Shown here: in pieces, positions 52,848 to 63,036 of the stretch | How the letters are laid out: each line of letters starts with the position of its first letter | Numbering within the stretch: position 1 is the first letter of the stretch | Origin: Variovorax paradoxus | GTDB lineage: Bacteria; Pseudomonadota; Gammaproteobacteria; Burkholderiales; Burkholderiaceae_C | Direction of reading: 5' to 3' | Assembly: GCF_018614875.1 (NCBI RefSeq) | Contig: NZ_JAGGNW010000011.1 | Location: 248,001 to 312,000 of the forward strand | Length of the DNA stretch: 64,000 bases | Translations under genes and position numbers: made by a program | Notes under the pieces: model-generated | The model's database searches: none | Seen by the model: the letters and a program-made list of their open reading frames with translations, nothing else | Told to the model about the DNA's origin: nothing

Positions 52848-54118
52848 GCGCTACCCTCCCGGCCCGCACAGGACAGCAACACGTGCAACAGCACGTTCGC
52901 ACCGGCCGCCACATGCGCCGGCTCGGCCCACTCGTGCTCCGCATGGCTCACGCCGCCGCGGCATGGAATGAAGATCATCGCGCTCGGGCACAGCGCCGCC
53001 ATGTGGCGCGCGTCATGGCCCGCGGCGGAAAGAATGGGCATGTGAGGCTCTGCCAGCTGCTGCGCCGCGGCGGCAACGGCCGCCTGCAGCGCTGGATCGA
53101 AAGCATTGGACGGCGCATCGACCAGCCGAGTCGCGGTGGCCTTGCAAGGCGCGGCATGCATGCCGCACAGCGCAACCAGCCGCTGGCCCAGGAAGTCGAG
53201 CACCTCGTTGTCGGGATGGCGCAGATCGATGCGCAGCGTGACGCGCTCGGGCACCACCGAGGGCGCATTCGGCTCGACCTGGAGCCGGCCGATGGTGAAC
53301 TTCACCGCACCGTCATGGCCGCCGATCTCGCCGTACAGCGCTGCCGCGATGCGCGCGAAGGCGGCGAGCGCGTCGCGCCGGCCGGCCATGGCGAGCGTGC
53401 CCGCATGGCCTCGCTCGCCATCGATCACGACGTCGAATGTCTTCTTGCCCTGGATGCCGGTGACGACACCGATCACTCGGCCCTCCGCCTCGAGCACCGG
53501 GCCCTGCTCGATGTGCGCTTCCACGTAGGCCTTCAATGGAAAGCCGAGCGGCCTGCGCCGCAGCGACGGGAACGCGGCATGCAAGGCATCGAGTGCCTCG
53601 GCCACCGAGACGCCATCGGCATCGCGCGCCGCGCGCACGGCCTCGAGGGTGCGGACGCCAGCGAAAGCTTCGGAGCCCATCATGCCGGGCGCGAAGCGCG
53701 AGCCCTCTTCGTTCATCCACGCCACGCAGACGATGTCCATCGCCGGGCGCACGCCCCGCTCCGCGAGCACGGTCAGAACCTCGAGCGCCGCGAGTACGCC
53801 GTACACGCCGTCGAAGCGGCCGCCGCCGGGCTGGCTGTCGAGATGGCTGCCCGCAAGCACCGGCGGCGCCTCGCGATCGAGGCCGGGCAGCGCGATGAAG
53901 AGATTGCCTGCCGCATCGGTCGCGGGTTCCAGTCCCGCCGCCCTGGCCCAGCCGATCATCACGTGCCAGGACTCGATCTCTTCCGCGCTGAGCGCCTGCC
54001 GATCGACGCCGCCTCCGGCGGTGGCGCCACAGCGCGCGAGCGCCATGAGCCGGTGCCAGAGACGGTCGGCATTGACGCGGCACGCAGCCGGCGCCCGGTC
54101 CAAGGCTGCCTGCGCCAT
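52844..54118 (-). CDS. M20-family N-carbamoyl-amino-acid hydrolase/allantoate-amidohydrolase-type enzyme
   Basis: 424 aa zinc hydrolase. The metal-site motifs are GSHLDSQPGGGRFDGVYGV, then WMNEEGSRFAPG and the central AYVEAHIEQGPVLE, which are typical of carbamoylases, beta-ureidopropionases and allantoate amidohydrolases. GHDARH and GVSHAEHE carry the remaining ligands. It hydrolyses an amide or ureido C-N bond; the substrate is open. The ATG shares a base with the previous stop (TGATG). Confidence 0.88.
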   Translation of the reverse strand: MAQAALDRAPAACRVNADRLWHRLMALARCGATAGGGVDRQALSAEEIESWHVMIGWARAAGLEPATDAAGNLFIALPGLDREAPPVLAGSHLDSQPGGGRFDGVYGVLAALEVLTVLAERGVRPAMDIVCVAWMNEEGSRFAPGMMGSEAFAGVRTLEAVRAARDADGVSVAEALDALHAAFPSLRRRPLGFPLKAYVEAHIEQGPVLEAEGRVIGVVTGIQGKKTFDVVIDGERGHAGTLAMAGRRDALAAFARIAAALYGEIGGHDGAVKFTIGRLQVEPNAPSVVPERVTLRIDLRHPDNEVLDFLGQRLVALCGMHAAPCKATATRLVDAPSNAFDPALQAAVAAAAQQLAEPHMPILSAAGHDARHMAALCPSAMIFIPCRGGVSHAEHEWAEPAHVAAGANVLLHVLLSCAGREGSA

Positions 54119-54999
54119 CAGTCCGTCTTCATGATCTGGCCGGGCAGCGCGCGCGGATCGCGCGGCTTCCACTGGCCGGCCTCGACCTGCGCGAAGAACT
54201 CCGCCAGCAAGGCATTGAACGCGGCCGGCTCTTCCAGGTTGAGCGTGTGGCCGGTCTTCGGCATCACGGCCAGGCCGCAGGCCGGAATGGTCTTCTTGAG
54301 GAAGATGCCGGGCTGCAGGCAATGATCGTCCTCGTCGCCGACCACCACCAGCGAAGGCGCGCCCATCGCGCGCAGTTCGGCCTCCAGGTCGTAGATCGAC
54401 GGACGCCGCGCCTGCACGCCGCGCATGGTGTTGGCCGCGCCGACCGCGTCGTGCTGGCCGAGCCAGGTCGCAAACTCCTGCCAGCCGCGCGGGTCCTTGT
54501 TCTGGAACTGCACGCGGCTCGCGCCCAGGGAATAGGTGCGTGCGAAACGCTCGGCGCCCTGCACTTCGAACTGCCGCGCCACCTCGAGCGAGACGCCGCG
54601 GAAATATTCCTCGTGCTCCTTCTCGGCGCCGTAGCCCGCGCCGGCAATCACCAGCGAAGCCGCGCGCTCGGCGTGGCGCAGGCCGAAGTGCAGCGTCGCG
54701 AAGCCGCCCATCGAAAGGCCGACGACGTGGGCGCGCGGCAGTTGCAGTGCGTCCATCACGGCGGCGATGTCATCCGCGGCAATGGCCTGCGAGTAGCGTT
54801 CCATGTCCTTCGGCACGTCCGATGGCGGATAGCCGCGCGCGCCGAAGGTCACGCACTGGTGGCGGCGCGAGAAGTAGCGCACCTGCGGCTCCCAGCTGCG
54901 ATGGTCGCCGCCGAACTCGTGCACGAACACGATGGGCGTGCCGCTGCCGGCAGTTTCGTAGTACAGGCGGACGCCGTCCGTGGTGGTGGCGAAGCTCAT
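54118..54999 (-). CDS. Alpha/beta hydrolase
   Basis: 293 aa. The oxyanion-hole region VFVHEFGGDHRSWEPQ, the nucleophile elbow GLSMGGFATLHF (Ser) and the C-terminal His in MPKTGHTLNLE with acid in VVGDEDDH give a complete triad. It resembles enol-lactone hydrolases and ring-cleavage-product hydrolases. Located between the aminotransferase and the amidase in the cluster. Confidence 0.88.
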   Translation of the reverse strand: MSFATTTDGVRLYYETAGSGTPIVFVHEFGGDHRSWEPQVRYFSRRHQCVTFGARGYPPSDVPKDMERYSQAIAADDIAAVMDALQLPRAHVVGLSMGGFATLHFGLRHAERAASLVIAGAGYGAEKEHEEYFRGVSLEVARQFEVQGAERFARTYSLGASRVQFQNKDPRGWQEFATWLGQHDAVGAANTMRGVQARRPSIYDLEAELRAMGAPSLVVVGDEDDHCLQPGIFLKKTIPACGLAVMPKTGHTLNLEEPAAFNALLAEFFAQVEAGQWKPRDPRALPGQIMKTD

Positions 55000-55008
55000 G
55001 GCTGATCC

Positions 55009-56184
55009 TCAGAAAAGCGCCGCGGTGGCGGGCAGGCTGCGCGCACGCTCGACGGCTTGCGGCAGCACGTCGCACAGGGCCTGCGCCCAGGCCTTGGGCA
55101 CGGTGGTCGAGATCTTCACGAAGCGATGGCCGAAGCGCGGCGTGTGGTACGTGCCTTGGCGCACCATGATGTCGTGCTCGCCCAGCGCGGTCACCAGCGC
55201 CTCGGGCGTCACGCCTGCGCCGCTGCACTCGACCACGATGAAGTTGGCCTGCGACGGAAACACCGGCACCTCGAAGCCCGGCAGTTTCGCAAAGGCGTCG
55301 ACGATCATCCGCTGGTTCTCGCGCTGCTGCGCAATGACGTCGGCCATCCACTCGTCCTTCACGGCAAGGCCCGCAATGGCCGCGCGCTGCGCGAGCACGC
55401 TGGCGCCGAGCGGCGCCTGCGAGTGCGGCAGGATGTGCGCGAGCATTTCGGGCGAGGCGACCAGCGCGCCCAGCCGCAGTCCGGCCAGGCCCAGCCACTT
55501 CGAGAAGCTCACGATGGTCACCGTGCCTTCGGGATAGAAGCGCGAAGCCAGCGTGTGGCTGTCGGCGAAATCGCGGTAGGTACAGTCGTGGATCAGCACG
55601 GCGCCGATTTCTCGCGCGCGCATTGCAAACGCACGAATTTCGTCTTCGGTGTAGGTGGTGCCGAGCGGGTTGTTGGGGTCCACCAGGTAAATGACCGCGG
55701 TGTTCCGGTCGGTGGAAGCCGCAAGTGCCTCGGCCGAGAGCCTGAAGCCGTATTCCGGCCCGTAGATCGGAATCTCGGTCACCACCGAACCGGCCTTGGC
55801 CGCAAACTGCAGTGGCCATTTCCAGCCGGGGTCGGTGGTGACGAAGCCCTTGCCTTCCTTGCAAAAGGCGCGGCACGCCAGCGCCAGCGCGGACACCGCG
55901 CCGTCGGTCACCACCGCCGACTGGTCCGGCACGCCCAGGTCGGCCGCGATGGCCGCGCGCAGGGCTTCCATGCCCAGCGGCGGCGCATAGGCGTGAAAGC
56001 TCTCGTCGTCGATGGCGTCGTGCAGCGCCTTGCGGACGGCGGGATGCAGCGGAAAGTGGTTGGTGTTCTGGCCCAGCCACATCAGGTCCGGGTTGGTGAA
56101 CAGGCGGTCGAAATACCGGTTGCGGGCTTCGGCATCGCTCGTTGCGGCCGGCGCGGCAGCCGCAGGGTTCAGCACCGCATTCAT
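55009..56184 (-). CDS. PLP-dependent class I/II aminotransferase
   Basis: 391 aa. Fold-type I PLP enzyme: substrate region NTNHFPLHPAVRKALHDAI, PNNPLGTTYTEDEI, and the Schiff-base Lys in VTIVSFSKWLGLAGLRLG. The C-terminal Arg is in HTPRFGHRFVKIS. It is similar to histidinol-phosphate/aspartate-type aminotransferases; the substrate is unknown. The start at MNAVLNP overlaps the SDR stop (ATGA); the long frame upstream is SDR shadow. Confidence 0.88.
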   Translation of the reverse strand: MNAVLNPAAAAPAATSDAEARNRYFDRLFTNPDLMWLGQNTNHFPLHPAVRKALHDAIDDESFHAYAPPLGMEALRAAIAADLGVPDQSAVVTDGAVSALALACRAFCKEGKGFVTTDPGWKWPLQFAAKAGSVVTEIPIYGPEYGFRLSAEALAASTDRNTAVIYLVDPNNPLGTTYTEDEIRAFAMRAREIGAVLIHDCTYRDFADSHTLASRFYPEGTVTIVSFSKWLGLAGLRLGALVASPEMLAHILPHSQAPLGASVLAQRAAIAGLAVKDEWMADVIAQQRENQRMIVDAFAKLPGFEVPVFPSQANFIVVECSGAGVTPEALVTALGEHDIMVRQGTYHTPRFGHRFVKISTTVPKAWAQALCDVLPQAVERARSLPATAALF

Positions 56185-57014
56185 GCCGCGAGCCTCCGGG
56201 CCTGCTCGGCCTCGATCACCTTCTTGCTGGTCTTGATGATCGAGCCGCGCGCCGCAATACCGCCATCGATGGTCACCACCGTGCCGGTGATGTAGCCCGC
56301 GCGTGGCGAGGCCAGGAACACCATCAGTTCCGCGACCTCCTCGGGCGTGGCCGGGCGGCCGCCGGGGTAGTTGTCGAACAGCTCTTCCCAACGGCCTTCG
56401 TCTCCGTGGGTGTCGAACGCGCGGCGCTTCATGAGCTTGACCATGCGGTCGGTCGCCACCGGGCCGGGATTCACGCCCACCACGCGGATGCCGTCGTCCA
56501 GGCTCACGCCGCCGAGCGCGCGCGTGAAAGCCATGACGGCCGCATTGCCGGTGGAGCCGGCGATGTAGTTGGCGTCCCAGTTCTCGCCGGAGTTGCCGAT
56601 GTCGTTGACGATGACGCCGCCGCCCGCGGCCTTCATGCGTGCGTAGTAGATCTGGCTCAGCTCCATGTAGCCCAGCACCTTGAGCTGGAAGCCGCGCCGC
56701 ACGGCCGCGAAGTCGAGCGACTCGATCGGACCCGAAGGAATGTCGCCTGCGTTGTTCACGAGAATGTCGACGTGGCCTGCCACCTCGGCGAGCTGGTTCA
56801 TGGAGCCGGCCGCGGCCAGGTCCATCGGATGGACCCTCACGTTGATCGGATGGATCTTCTCGATCTCTTCCTTCGCGGCAGCGAGCGCGACGCCGTCGCG
56901 CGCCGCCAGGTGCAGGTGGCAGCCTTCGGCGGCGAATGCGTGCGCGGCTGCAAGGCCAATGCCCTTGGAGGCGCCGGTGATGAGAACGGTCTTGCCTTCG
57001 AGTTCGAGTTTCAT
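56181..57014 (-). CDS. Short-chain dehydrogenase/reductase
   Basis: 277 aa. The NAD(P)-binding TGASKGIGLAAAHAF, NNAG, and GVNPGPVATDRMV are clear. The catalytic Tyr-x3-Lys appears altered: NYIAGSTGNAAV has Tyr but Gly or Asn instead of the Lys (usual YxxSK), so activity may be changed. The SDR fold is otherwise complete, with GGIAARG near the end. Coupled to the aminotransferase gene. Confidence 0.87.
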   Translation of the reverse strand: MKLELEGKTVLITGASKGIGLAAAHAFAAEGCHLHLAARDGVALAAAKEEIEKIHPINVRVHPMDLAAAGSMNQLAEVAGHVDILVNNAGDIPSGPIESLDFAAVRRGFQLKVLGYMELSQIYYARMKAAGGGVIVNDIGNSGENWDANYIAGSTGNAAVMAFTRALGGVSLDDGIRVVGVNPGPVATDRMVKLMKRRAFDTHGDEGRWEELFDNYPGGRPATPEEVAELMVFLASPRAGYITGTVVTIDGGIAARGSIIKTSKKVIEAEQARRLAA

Positions 57015-57061
57015 GGATTCGGGTCCTGGGATGCGATCGGAGAAATGAGTTGGGAGGTAGG

Positions 57062-57805
57062 TCAGCTTGCGCCGGCGTCCTGCTCGGACAGCGCAGCAAT
57101 CAGGTCGACGATGTCGTCCTCGAGCAGGCTCACGTGGTCGATGGCGGCGTTGAATGCAGCCTTCGGATCGTTGCGATGGATGGCGTCGAGAATGGCGCCG
57201 TGCTCGCCGATGGTGGCCGTCATGCGGCCGGGCTGGAAAGTCACGTAGCGCCGGTACACACGCACGCGCTTTCTGAGCGCGCGCGTCTGCTCGGCCAGGT
57301 AGTGGGTGTTGGAAGCCTCGTACAGCGCGTCGTGAAAATTTTGGTTCACGTCGTAGAAGCGCGAGTGGTCGCCCGACGCAAGAATGCTCGTGAGCTCGTC
57401 GTGCAGCGCGCCCATGCGCGCCTTCTGCGCCTCGGTGGCGCGGCGCGCCGCGAACTTGGCGCACAGGCCTTCCATCACCGCCATCATCTGGAACATCTCG
57501 ATCAGCATCGGCAGCGAGATGCGCGCCACGCACACACCGCCCTGGCGGCTGCGCAGGTCCACCAGGCCGGTGGCGGCCAGCGCCTTGAGCGCCTCGCGCA
57601 CCGGCGTGCGCGACACCTTGAAGCGCTCCGACAGCTCGGCCTCGTCGAGCCGGGTTCCGGGCTTGAGAACGCCGCTCACGATCAGGTCTTCGAGCGTGTC
57701 CTTGAGCTCGTCGGACAGCGTGGCGCCGCCCTTCACGCGCAGCCGGTCGCGGCCGCGCAGCACCGCGGGCTGGGCGGTATCGGATTCGTCGGGTTCCATG
57801 CTCAT
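57062..57805 (-). CDS. GntR family regulator, FadR (FCD) subfamily
   Basis: 247 aa. The winged helix has LIVSGVLKPGTRLDEAELSE then RFKVSRTPVREALKALAATGL, and the FCD domain has ENHxFH-like NFHDALYEASNT with metal-binding His. It probably controls the surrounding cluster in response to a carboxylate. I start at ATG 57803-57805 after GAAGA; an ATG at 57799 and one at 57856 are alternatives. Embedded in the operon it may regulate. Confidence 0.88.
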   Translation of the reverse strand: MSMEPDESDTAQPAVLRGRDRLRVKGGATLSDELKDTLEDLIVSGVLKPGTRLDEAELSERFKVSRTPVREALKALAATGLVDLRSRQGGVCVARISLPMLIEMFQMMAVMEGLCAKFAARRATEAQKARMGALHDELTSILASGDHSRFYDVNQNFHDALYEASNTHYLAEQTRALRKRVRVYRRYVTFQPGRMTATIGEHGAILDAIHRNDPKAAFNAAIDHVSLLEDDIVDLIAALSEQDAGAS

Positions 57806-57863
57806 GTCTTCTTTCTTGTGGTTGTCGGGAAATGATGCCGCCGGACCGGTTGCCATCGCCGGC

Positions 57864-58703
57864 TCAAAAGGGACGGTCGCCAGCCACGGTGGTGCGGTGC
57901 ATCACGCGGCGGTAGGCCGCGTCGTCGTAAGGCGTGGCGCGGTGCATGGTGCAGCGGTTGTCCCAGATCAGCAGGTCGCCGGCGAGCCACTGGTGGCGAT
58001 AGCTGAACTCGGGCGAGATGGCATGGGCATTGAGCTCGGCCAGCAGCGCGGCGCTTTCCTGCGGCGACAAGCCATCGATCTGCTTCACGACGTCCTCGCC
58101 CACGTAGAGCGACAGGCGGCCCGTCTCGGGATGCGTTCGCACCAGCGGATGCACCACGTCGGGCGTGGCGGCAAGCTGCTCGGGAGTGAGCGGATTGCGG
58201 TCGGCAAAGGCCTTGCCGTAGTAGTTGGCATAGCTGTGCGTGGCCGTCAGATGGCGGATGCGCGCCTTCATGCCGTCGTCCAGCGCGTCGTAGGCCGCGT
58301 GCATCGAGGCGAAAAACGTGTCGCCCTCCACGGGCGGCACTTCGAGCGCGTAGAGCAGCGCGCCCATCGAGGGCTCGGCCTTGTACGAGAGGTCCGAATG
58401 CCAGTTCCAGCCCTCCTTGTGGTTGCCGATGGGCTTGCCGTTCTCCGACACGTTGGACAGCACGTACACCTCGGGGTGCTCCTTCTTCAGGAACTGGGTG
58501 AGCACATGCCCAAGCAGCGGGCCGAAGCGGCGCGAGAACGCGACGTGCTGCGATTCGTTGATGCGCTGGCCGCGGAACAGCAGCAGCGAGCGCTGGTTGA
58601 GCGTGTCGCGCAGCAGCGCAAAGTCGGTATCGCTCACCGGCTCGCGCAGGTCGATGCCCTTCACTTCGGTGCCGATGAAAGAGCTGAGATTCTCGAGTTG
58701 CAT
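57864..58703 (-). CDS. TauD/TfdA-family alpha-ketoglutarate/Fe(II) dioxygenase
   Basis: 279 aa. The iron triad is visible: NWHSDLSY (His, Asp) and the distal His in CTMHRATPYD, with the 2-oxoglutarate-binding Arg in YRRVMHRTTV. The N-terminal RSLLLFRGQ and FSRRFGPLLGH segments are family-typical. It hydroxylates an unactivated C-H or cleaves a C-heteroatom bond as in taurine or 2,4-D; the true substrate is unknown. Confidence 0.9.
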   Translation of the reverse strand: MQLENLSSFIGTEVKGIDLREPVSDTDFALLRDTLNQRSLLLFRGQRINESQHVAFSRRFGPLLGHVLTQFLKKEHPEVYVLSNVSENGKPIGNHKEGWNWHSDLSYKAEPSMGALLYALEVPPVEGDTFFASMHAAYDALDDGMKARIRHLTATHSYANYYGKAFADRNPLTPEQLAATPDVVHPLVRTHPETGRLSLYVGEDVVKQIDGLSPQESAALLAELNAHAISPEFSYRHQWLAGDLLIWDNRCTMHRATPYDDAAYRRVMHRTTVAGDRPF

Positions 58704-58745
58704 GGTAGGAAACGTGTTCGCAGGATTGAGGGGAAGGCACAGGCC

Positions 58746-59516
58746 TCAGAGGCTGTAGTCGGGCTGAGTGCGCTCCAGCATGCGCAGGAACGCAGGCCAT
58801 TCGCGCGTGCCGGGCGGCAGGATGTCGCCGGCAAATTCAGTGAACTGGCGTGCGGCCAGCGCGCTCACTTCGGGCTGCGGAAGCACCAGCGCTTCGCCGG
58901 GCGCGAGCCCACACTGGGCAAGCAATTGCACCTTGGCGGCCTTCTCGAAGTAGTACATGAGGATGAAGGCTTCGGGGATCGTGCGGCCCACCGTCAGGAT
59001 GCCGTGGTTGCGCAGCACCAGCGTGTTGTGCGGGCCCAGGTCGCGCACCAGCCGCTCGCGTTCCCCCGTCTCCAGCGCCACGCCTTCGTAGTCGTGGAAT
59101 GCCGTGTGGCCCTGGTAGCGCATCGCGAACTGGCTCAGCGGCGCCAGGCCGTTGGGCATGGCCGCGATCGCGGTGCCTGCGTCGGAGTGGGTGTGCAGAA
59201 CGCACAGTGCGTCGGGCCGTCCCGCGTGAATGGCGCTGTGGATCACGAAGCCGGCCTGGTTGACCTCTGCATCGGTGTCGTCCACCTTGTTGCCGTCGAG
59301 ATCGATCTTCACCAATGATGAAGCGGTCACTTCCGGGAACAGCAGTCCGTAGGGGTTGATGAGAAAGTGGTGCTCCGGCCCCGGCACGCGTGCCGAGATG
59401 TGGTTGTAGATGAGATCGTCCATGCCGAAGTGCGCGACCAGCCGGTAGCAGGCCGCGAGCTGCACGCGCAGTGCGGCTTCGGTCTCGGGATATGCAGCGG
59501 CATTCGTCTTCATCAT
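58746..59516 (-). CDS. Class II aldolase/adducin family protein
   Basis: 256 aa. Zinc-site motifs are LCVLHTHSDAGTA and LVLRNHGILTVG, with NHISAR upstream, as in fuculose-phosphate aldolases and related decarboxylases. Without a sugar-kinase neighbour it could be a non-sugar aldolase or decarboxylase. The ATG overlaps the permease stop (TGATG); a second ATG follows directly. Confidence 0.88.
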   Translation of the reverse strand: MMKTNAAAYPETEAALRVQLAACYRLVAHFGMDDLIYNHISARVPGPEHHFLINPYGLLFPEVTASSLVKIDLDGNKVDDTDAEVNQAGFVIHSAIHAGRPDALCVLHTHSDAGTAIAAMPNGLAPLSQFAMRYQGHTAFHDYEGVALETGERERLVRDLGPHNTLVLRNHGILTVGRTIPEAFILMYYFEKAAKVQLLAQCGLAPGEALVLPQPEVSALAARQFTEFAGDILPPGTREWPAFLRMLERTQPDYSL

Positions 59517-60274
59517 CAGCGCCACCACACCAGTTTTTGATCGATCCAGACGAGCACGCCGTAGAAGACCATGCTCGCCACCGAAGCAACCAGCACCGCC
59601 GACCACACGCTCAGCAGGTCGACCTGTTGGGTCGATTCATAGATCATTCGCCCGAGCCCCGCGTAAGCGCCGAGCATCTCGCCGACGATGGCCACGATCA
59701 TGCTGCGCGGCACGCCGATGCGCAGCGCCGTGACCACCGAAGGCATTGCCACCGGCAGGCGCAGGCGCCACACGATCTTGAGCGGCCCCGCGCCAAAGCT
59801 GCGCATCAGGTTCACGGCGGCCAGGTCGGCCTGCTTGAGTCCGTGCAGCGCATTGACCAGCATCGTGAAGCCGACAGCCAGCGCCACCAGTGCGATCTTC
59901 GATGCGGCGCCAAGGCCGAACCAGATCAGGAACAGCGGCGCATAGGCCACGGTCGGCACTGCGTTCACGGCCACGGCCAGCGGCATCACGACGCGCTCGA
60001 GCGGCGGCGCGAGCAGCAGCACCACCGCCACCAGCAGGCCGAGTATGCTGCCCAGCGCATAGCCTCCAAGCGCCTCGCCGAGCGTGGCCAGCAACGCCGC
60101 CATGAGACGGCCGGTGTCGGTGAAGGCATGCTGCACGATCGCGCCCAGGCTCGGCAGCACGAAGGGCGGAATCCTGAAAAGCAGGATCGCGCCTTCCCAC
60201 ACCGCGAGCAGCACGATGACGCTCAGCACCACCGGCACCACGGGCGATGCGCTCAGCTTTCGCTTCGCCACCAT
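59516..60274 (-). CDS. ABC transporter permease 1 (nitrate/sulfonate/taurine-type)
   Basis: 252 aa, about six helices. The EAA loop is LAAVNLMRSFGAGPLKIVWR. Begins 22 bp inside the end of permease 2. Two different permeases suggest a heterodimeric channel, unlike the single-permease importer at 4723-7448. Confidence 0.88.
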   Translation of the reverse strand: MVAKRKLSASPVVPVVLSVIVLLAVWEGAILLFRIPPFVLPSLGAIVQHAFTDTGRLMAALLATLGEALGGYALGSILGLLVAVVLLLAPPLERVVMPLAVAVNAVPTVAYAPLFLIWFGLGAASKIALVALAVGFTMLVNALHGLKQADLAAVNLMRSFGAGPLKIVWRLRLPVAMPSVVTALRIGVPRSMIVAIVGEMLGAYAGLGRMIYESTQQVDLLSVWSAVLVASVASMVFYGVLVWIDQKLVWWR

Positions 60275-61007
60275 ACGAGCCTCCTTTCCACGAAGGTGAG
60301 CAGCCCGTAGAGCAGCGCACCCATCAGCCCGCAGGCGAACATCACGACCCACAGGCGCAGCACCAGGTCGGCGTTCATCGCCTCCATCAGCATCACGCCC
60401 AGGCCCACGGTCTCGCCGAACCACTCGCCCACCACCGAGCCGATCAGGCTCAGGCCGATGGCCACGCGCAGGCCCACCATGATCTGCGGCAGTGCCGAGG
60501 GCACGGCCAGCTTGAAGAACATGACGAGGCGACCGGCGCCGAAGCTCTTCATCAGCGCGATGCGCTGCGGGTCGCACGACTTGAGGCCGCGCAAGGTGTT
60601 CACCGTCACCGGGAAGAAGGTGAGGAAGAACGCGGTCATCACCTTCGCGAGCAGCGAGTTGCCGAACCAGATGACGATCAACGCTCCGAAGGCCACCACC
60701 GGCACGGTCTGCGAGACCACGAACAGCGGAAACACCGAACGCTCCATCCAGCGCGAGTAGGTGAACACGGTGCCACAGAGGCAGCCGAACACCGCGCCCA
60801 TCGCGAAGCCCAGCACAGTCTCCAGCAGCGTGCGGCCGAAGCCGCGAATGAGCTGCGGCCACACCGACCACGCATCCTGCGCGATGGCACTCAGCGCAGG
60901 GAGATAGCGAGGCGACGGCGCGAAAGCATGCACCGCAATCTCCCACACGATGGCGAGCCCGGCGAAGGCCAGCACGGGCGAGCGCAGCACGCGTTGCATC
61001 GGCAAGC

Positions 61008-61011
<4 letters not shown>
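60253..61011 (-). CDS. ABC transporter permease 2 (nitrate/sulfonate/taurine-type)
   Basis: 252 aa with about six helices and the EAA loop PQRIALMKSFGAGRLVMF. I choose the GTG at 61009-61011, which overlaps the ATPase stop as GTGA; an ATG four codons later (60999) is the alternative. Its stop is inside the next permease gene. Confidence 0.87.
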
Positions 61012-61862
<851 letters not shown>

Positions 61863-61876
61863 GATGGCGAGGCGGC

Positions 61877-62884
61877 TCAGAACTTCTTGTCGGTGGCCGG
61901 CACCTGCGTCCAGAAGCTCGGGTCGTAGGCCTTCGACAGGTCGGCCGGCGCCTTCAGTGCCTTGTAGCCCACCAGCTGGGTCTGCATCTTCTCGACCGTC
62001 GGCAGGTCGATGGCGAGGATGCCGTCGGTCGTGCCCTTGCCGGCCTTCACGAGCTTCTCGAATTCGTCGAGCATCGCTTCCTGGTGCGCGCGGTTCAGGC
62101 TCGGCGATGCGGCCATGACGATGTCGATGGCTTCCTTCTTGTTCTGCAGCGCGTACTTCCAGCCCTTGATGGTCGCGTTCATGAAGGCCTGCACCTGCTG
62201 CGGCTTTTCGTTGCGGTATTTCTCGGACACGAGCACCGTGTCCTGCTGCACGATCACGCCGTAGTCGTCGGGCTTGATGAGCGTGAGCTTGTCGCCCAGG
62301 CCCTGCGCCTTGAGCGTGTTGAGTTCGTTGTAGTAGGTGGCGGCGGCCACGTCGAACTGCTTCTCGACGAAGGGCGCCATCGAGCCCGACTGCGGCACGA
62401 TGGTCAGGTCGCCCTGCTTCACGCCGGCCGAAGCGAGCATCGAATAGAGCGTGTACTGCGTGCCGGTGAACCACGTGGCCACCTTCTTGCCCGCGAAGTC
62501 CTTCACCTGGGTGATGCCCGAATCCTTGTAGGTGACATAGGTGAAGGGCGTGGTCTGTACGGTGACGCCGATGCACACCAGCGGCAGGCCCTTCTCGCGC
62601 GCCAGCAGCACCGTCTCCGTGCCGCCGGCCAGGCCGAAGGTGTCGTTGCCGGAGGCGACGAGGGTCTCGACATTGAGGTTGGGGCCGCCGGGGTTGATCG
62701 TCAGATCGAGGCCGCCCTGGTCGTAGAAGCCCTTGGCCTTGGCCACGTAGAAGCCGGCGAACTGCGCCTGCGCCAGCCATTTGAGGCGCAGCGACACCTT
62801 CTCCGCAGCGGATGCGGGCAGGCTCGCAAGAAGCGCCATCGACGCCGCGGCGAGAGTCAGGAAACGCAAGGACTTGAAAGACAT
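61877..62884 (-). CDS. ABC transporter substrate-binding protein (NMT1/THI5-like)
   Basis: 335 aa. Signal peptide (MSFKSLRFLTLAAASMALLA) with cleavage near ASA-AE. The mature protein starts VSLRLKWLAQAQFAGFYVAK and has GGLDLTINPGG, as in the pyrimidine-binding THI5/ThiY-like proteins. That is a hint, not proof, that the cargo is a pyrimidine- or pyridine-like ring. First gene of the cluster; a 9 bp inverted repeat lies just upstream. Confidence 0.9.
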   Translation of the reverse strand: MSFKSLRFLTLAAASMALLASLPASAAEKVSLRLKWLAQAQFAGFYVAKAKGFYDQGGLDLTINPGGPNLNVETLVASGNDTFGLAGGTETVLLAREKGLPLVCIGVTVQTTPFTYVTYKDSGITQVKDFAGKKVATWFTGTQYTLYSMLASAGVKQGDLTIVPQSGSMAPFVEKQFDVAAATYYNELNTLKAQGLGDKLTLIKPDDYGVIVQQDTVLVSEKYRNEKPQQVQAFMNATIKGWKYALQNKKEAIDIVMAASPSLNRAHQEAMLDEFEKLVKAGKGTTDGILAIDLPTVEKMQTQLVGYKALKAPADLSKAYDPSFWTQVPATDKKF

Positions 62885-62895
62885 TTGGAAGGCCT

Positions 62896-62929
62896 CATGG
62901 ATACAAAAACTCTCTAAGCAGTATCCATG
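62896..62929. promoter_or_regulatory. Inverted repeat in the divergent promoter region
   Basis: CATGGATAC and GTATCCATG are perfect 9 bp arms separated by 16 bp, starting 12 bp upstream of the binding-protein ATG. A candidate operator for the GntR-type regulator or part of the transcript leader. Confidence 0.55.
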
Positions 62930-63036
62930 CCACTAGTTTTTGGGCGGTTTTTCGGCTTTTGCAGCGATGAATTGGCCCAGAACATGCACTCCCGCATGGC
63001 ACCTGCCCCAACTTGAATCCTCCATGAACCGAATCC

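Noticed and set aside
55009-57099. A 696 aa fusion of an N-terminal region with the aminotransferase
   Set aside because: The first half is the shadow of the SDR gene; the aminotransferase has its own start overlapping the SDR stop.
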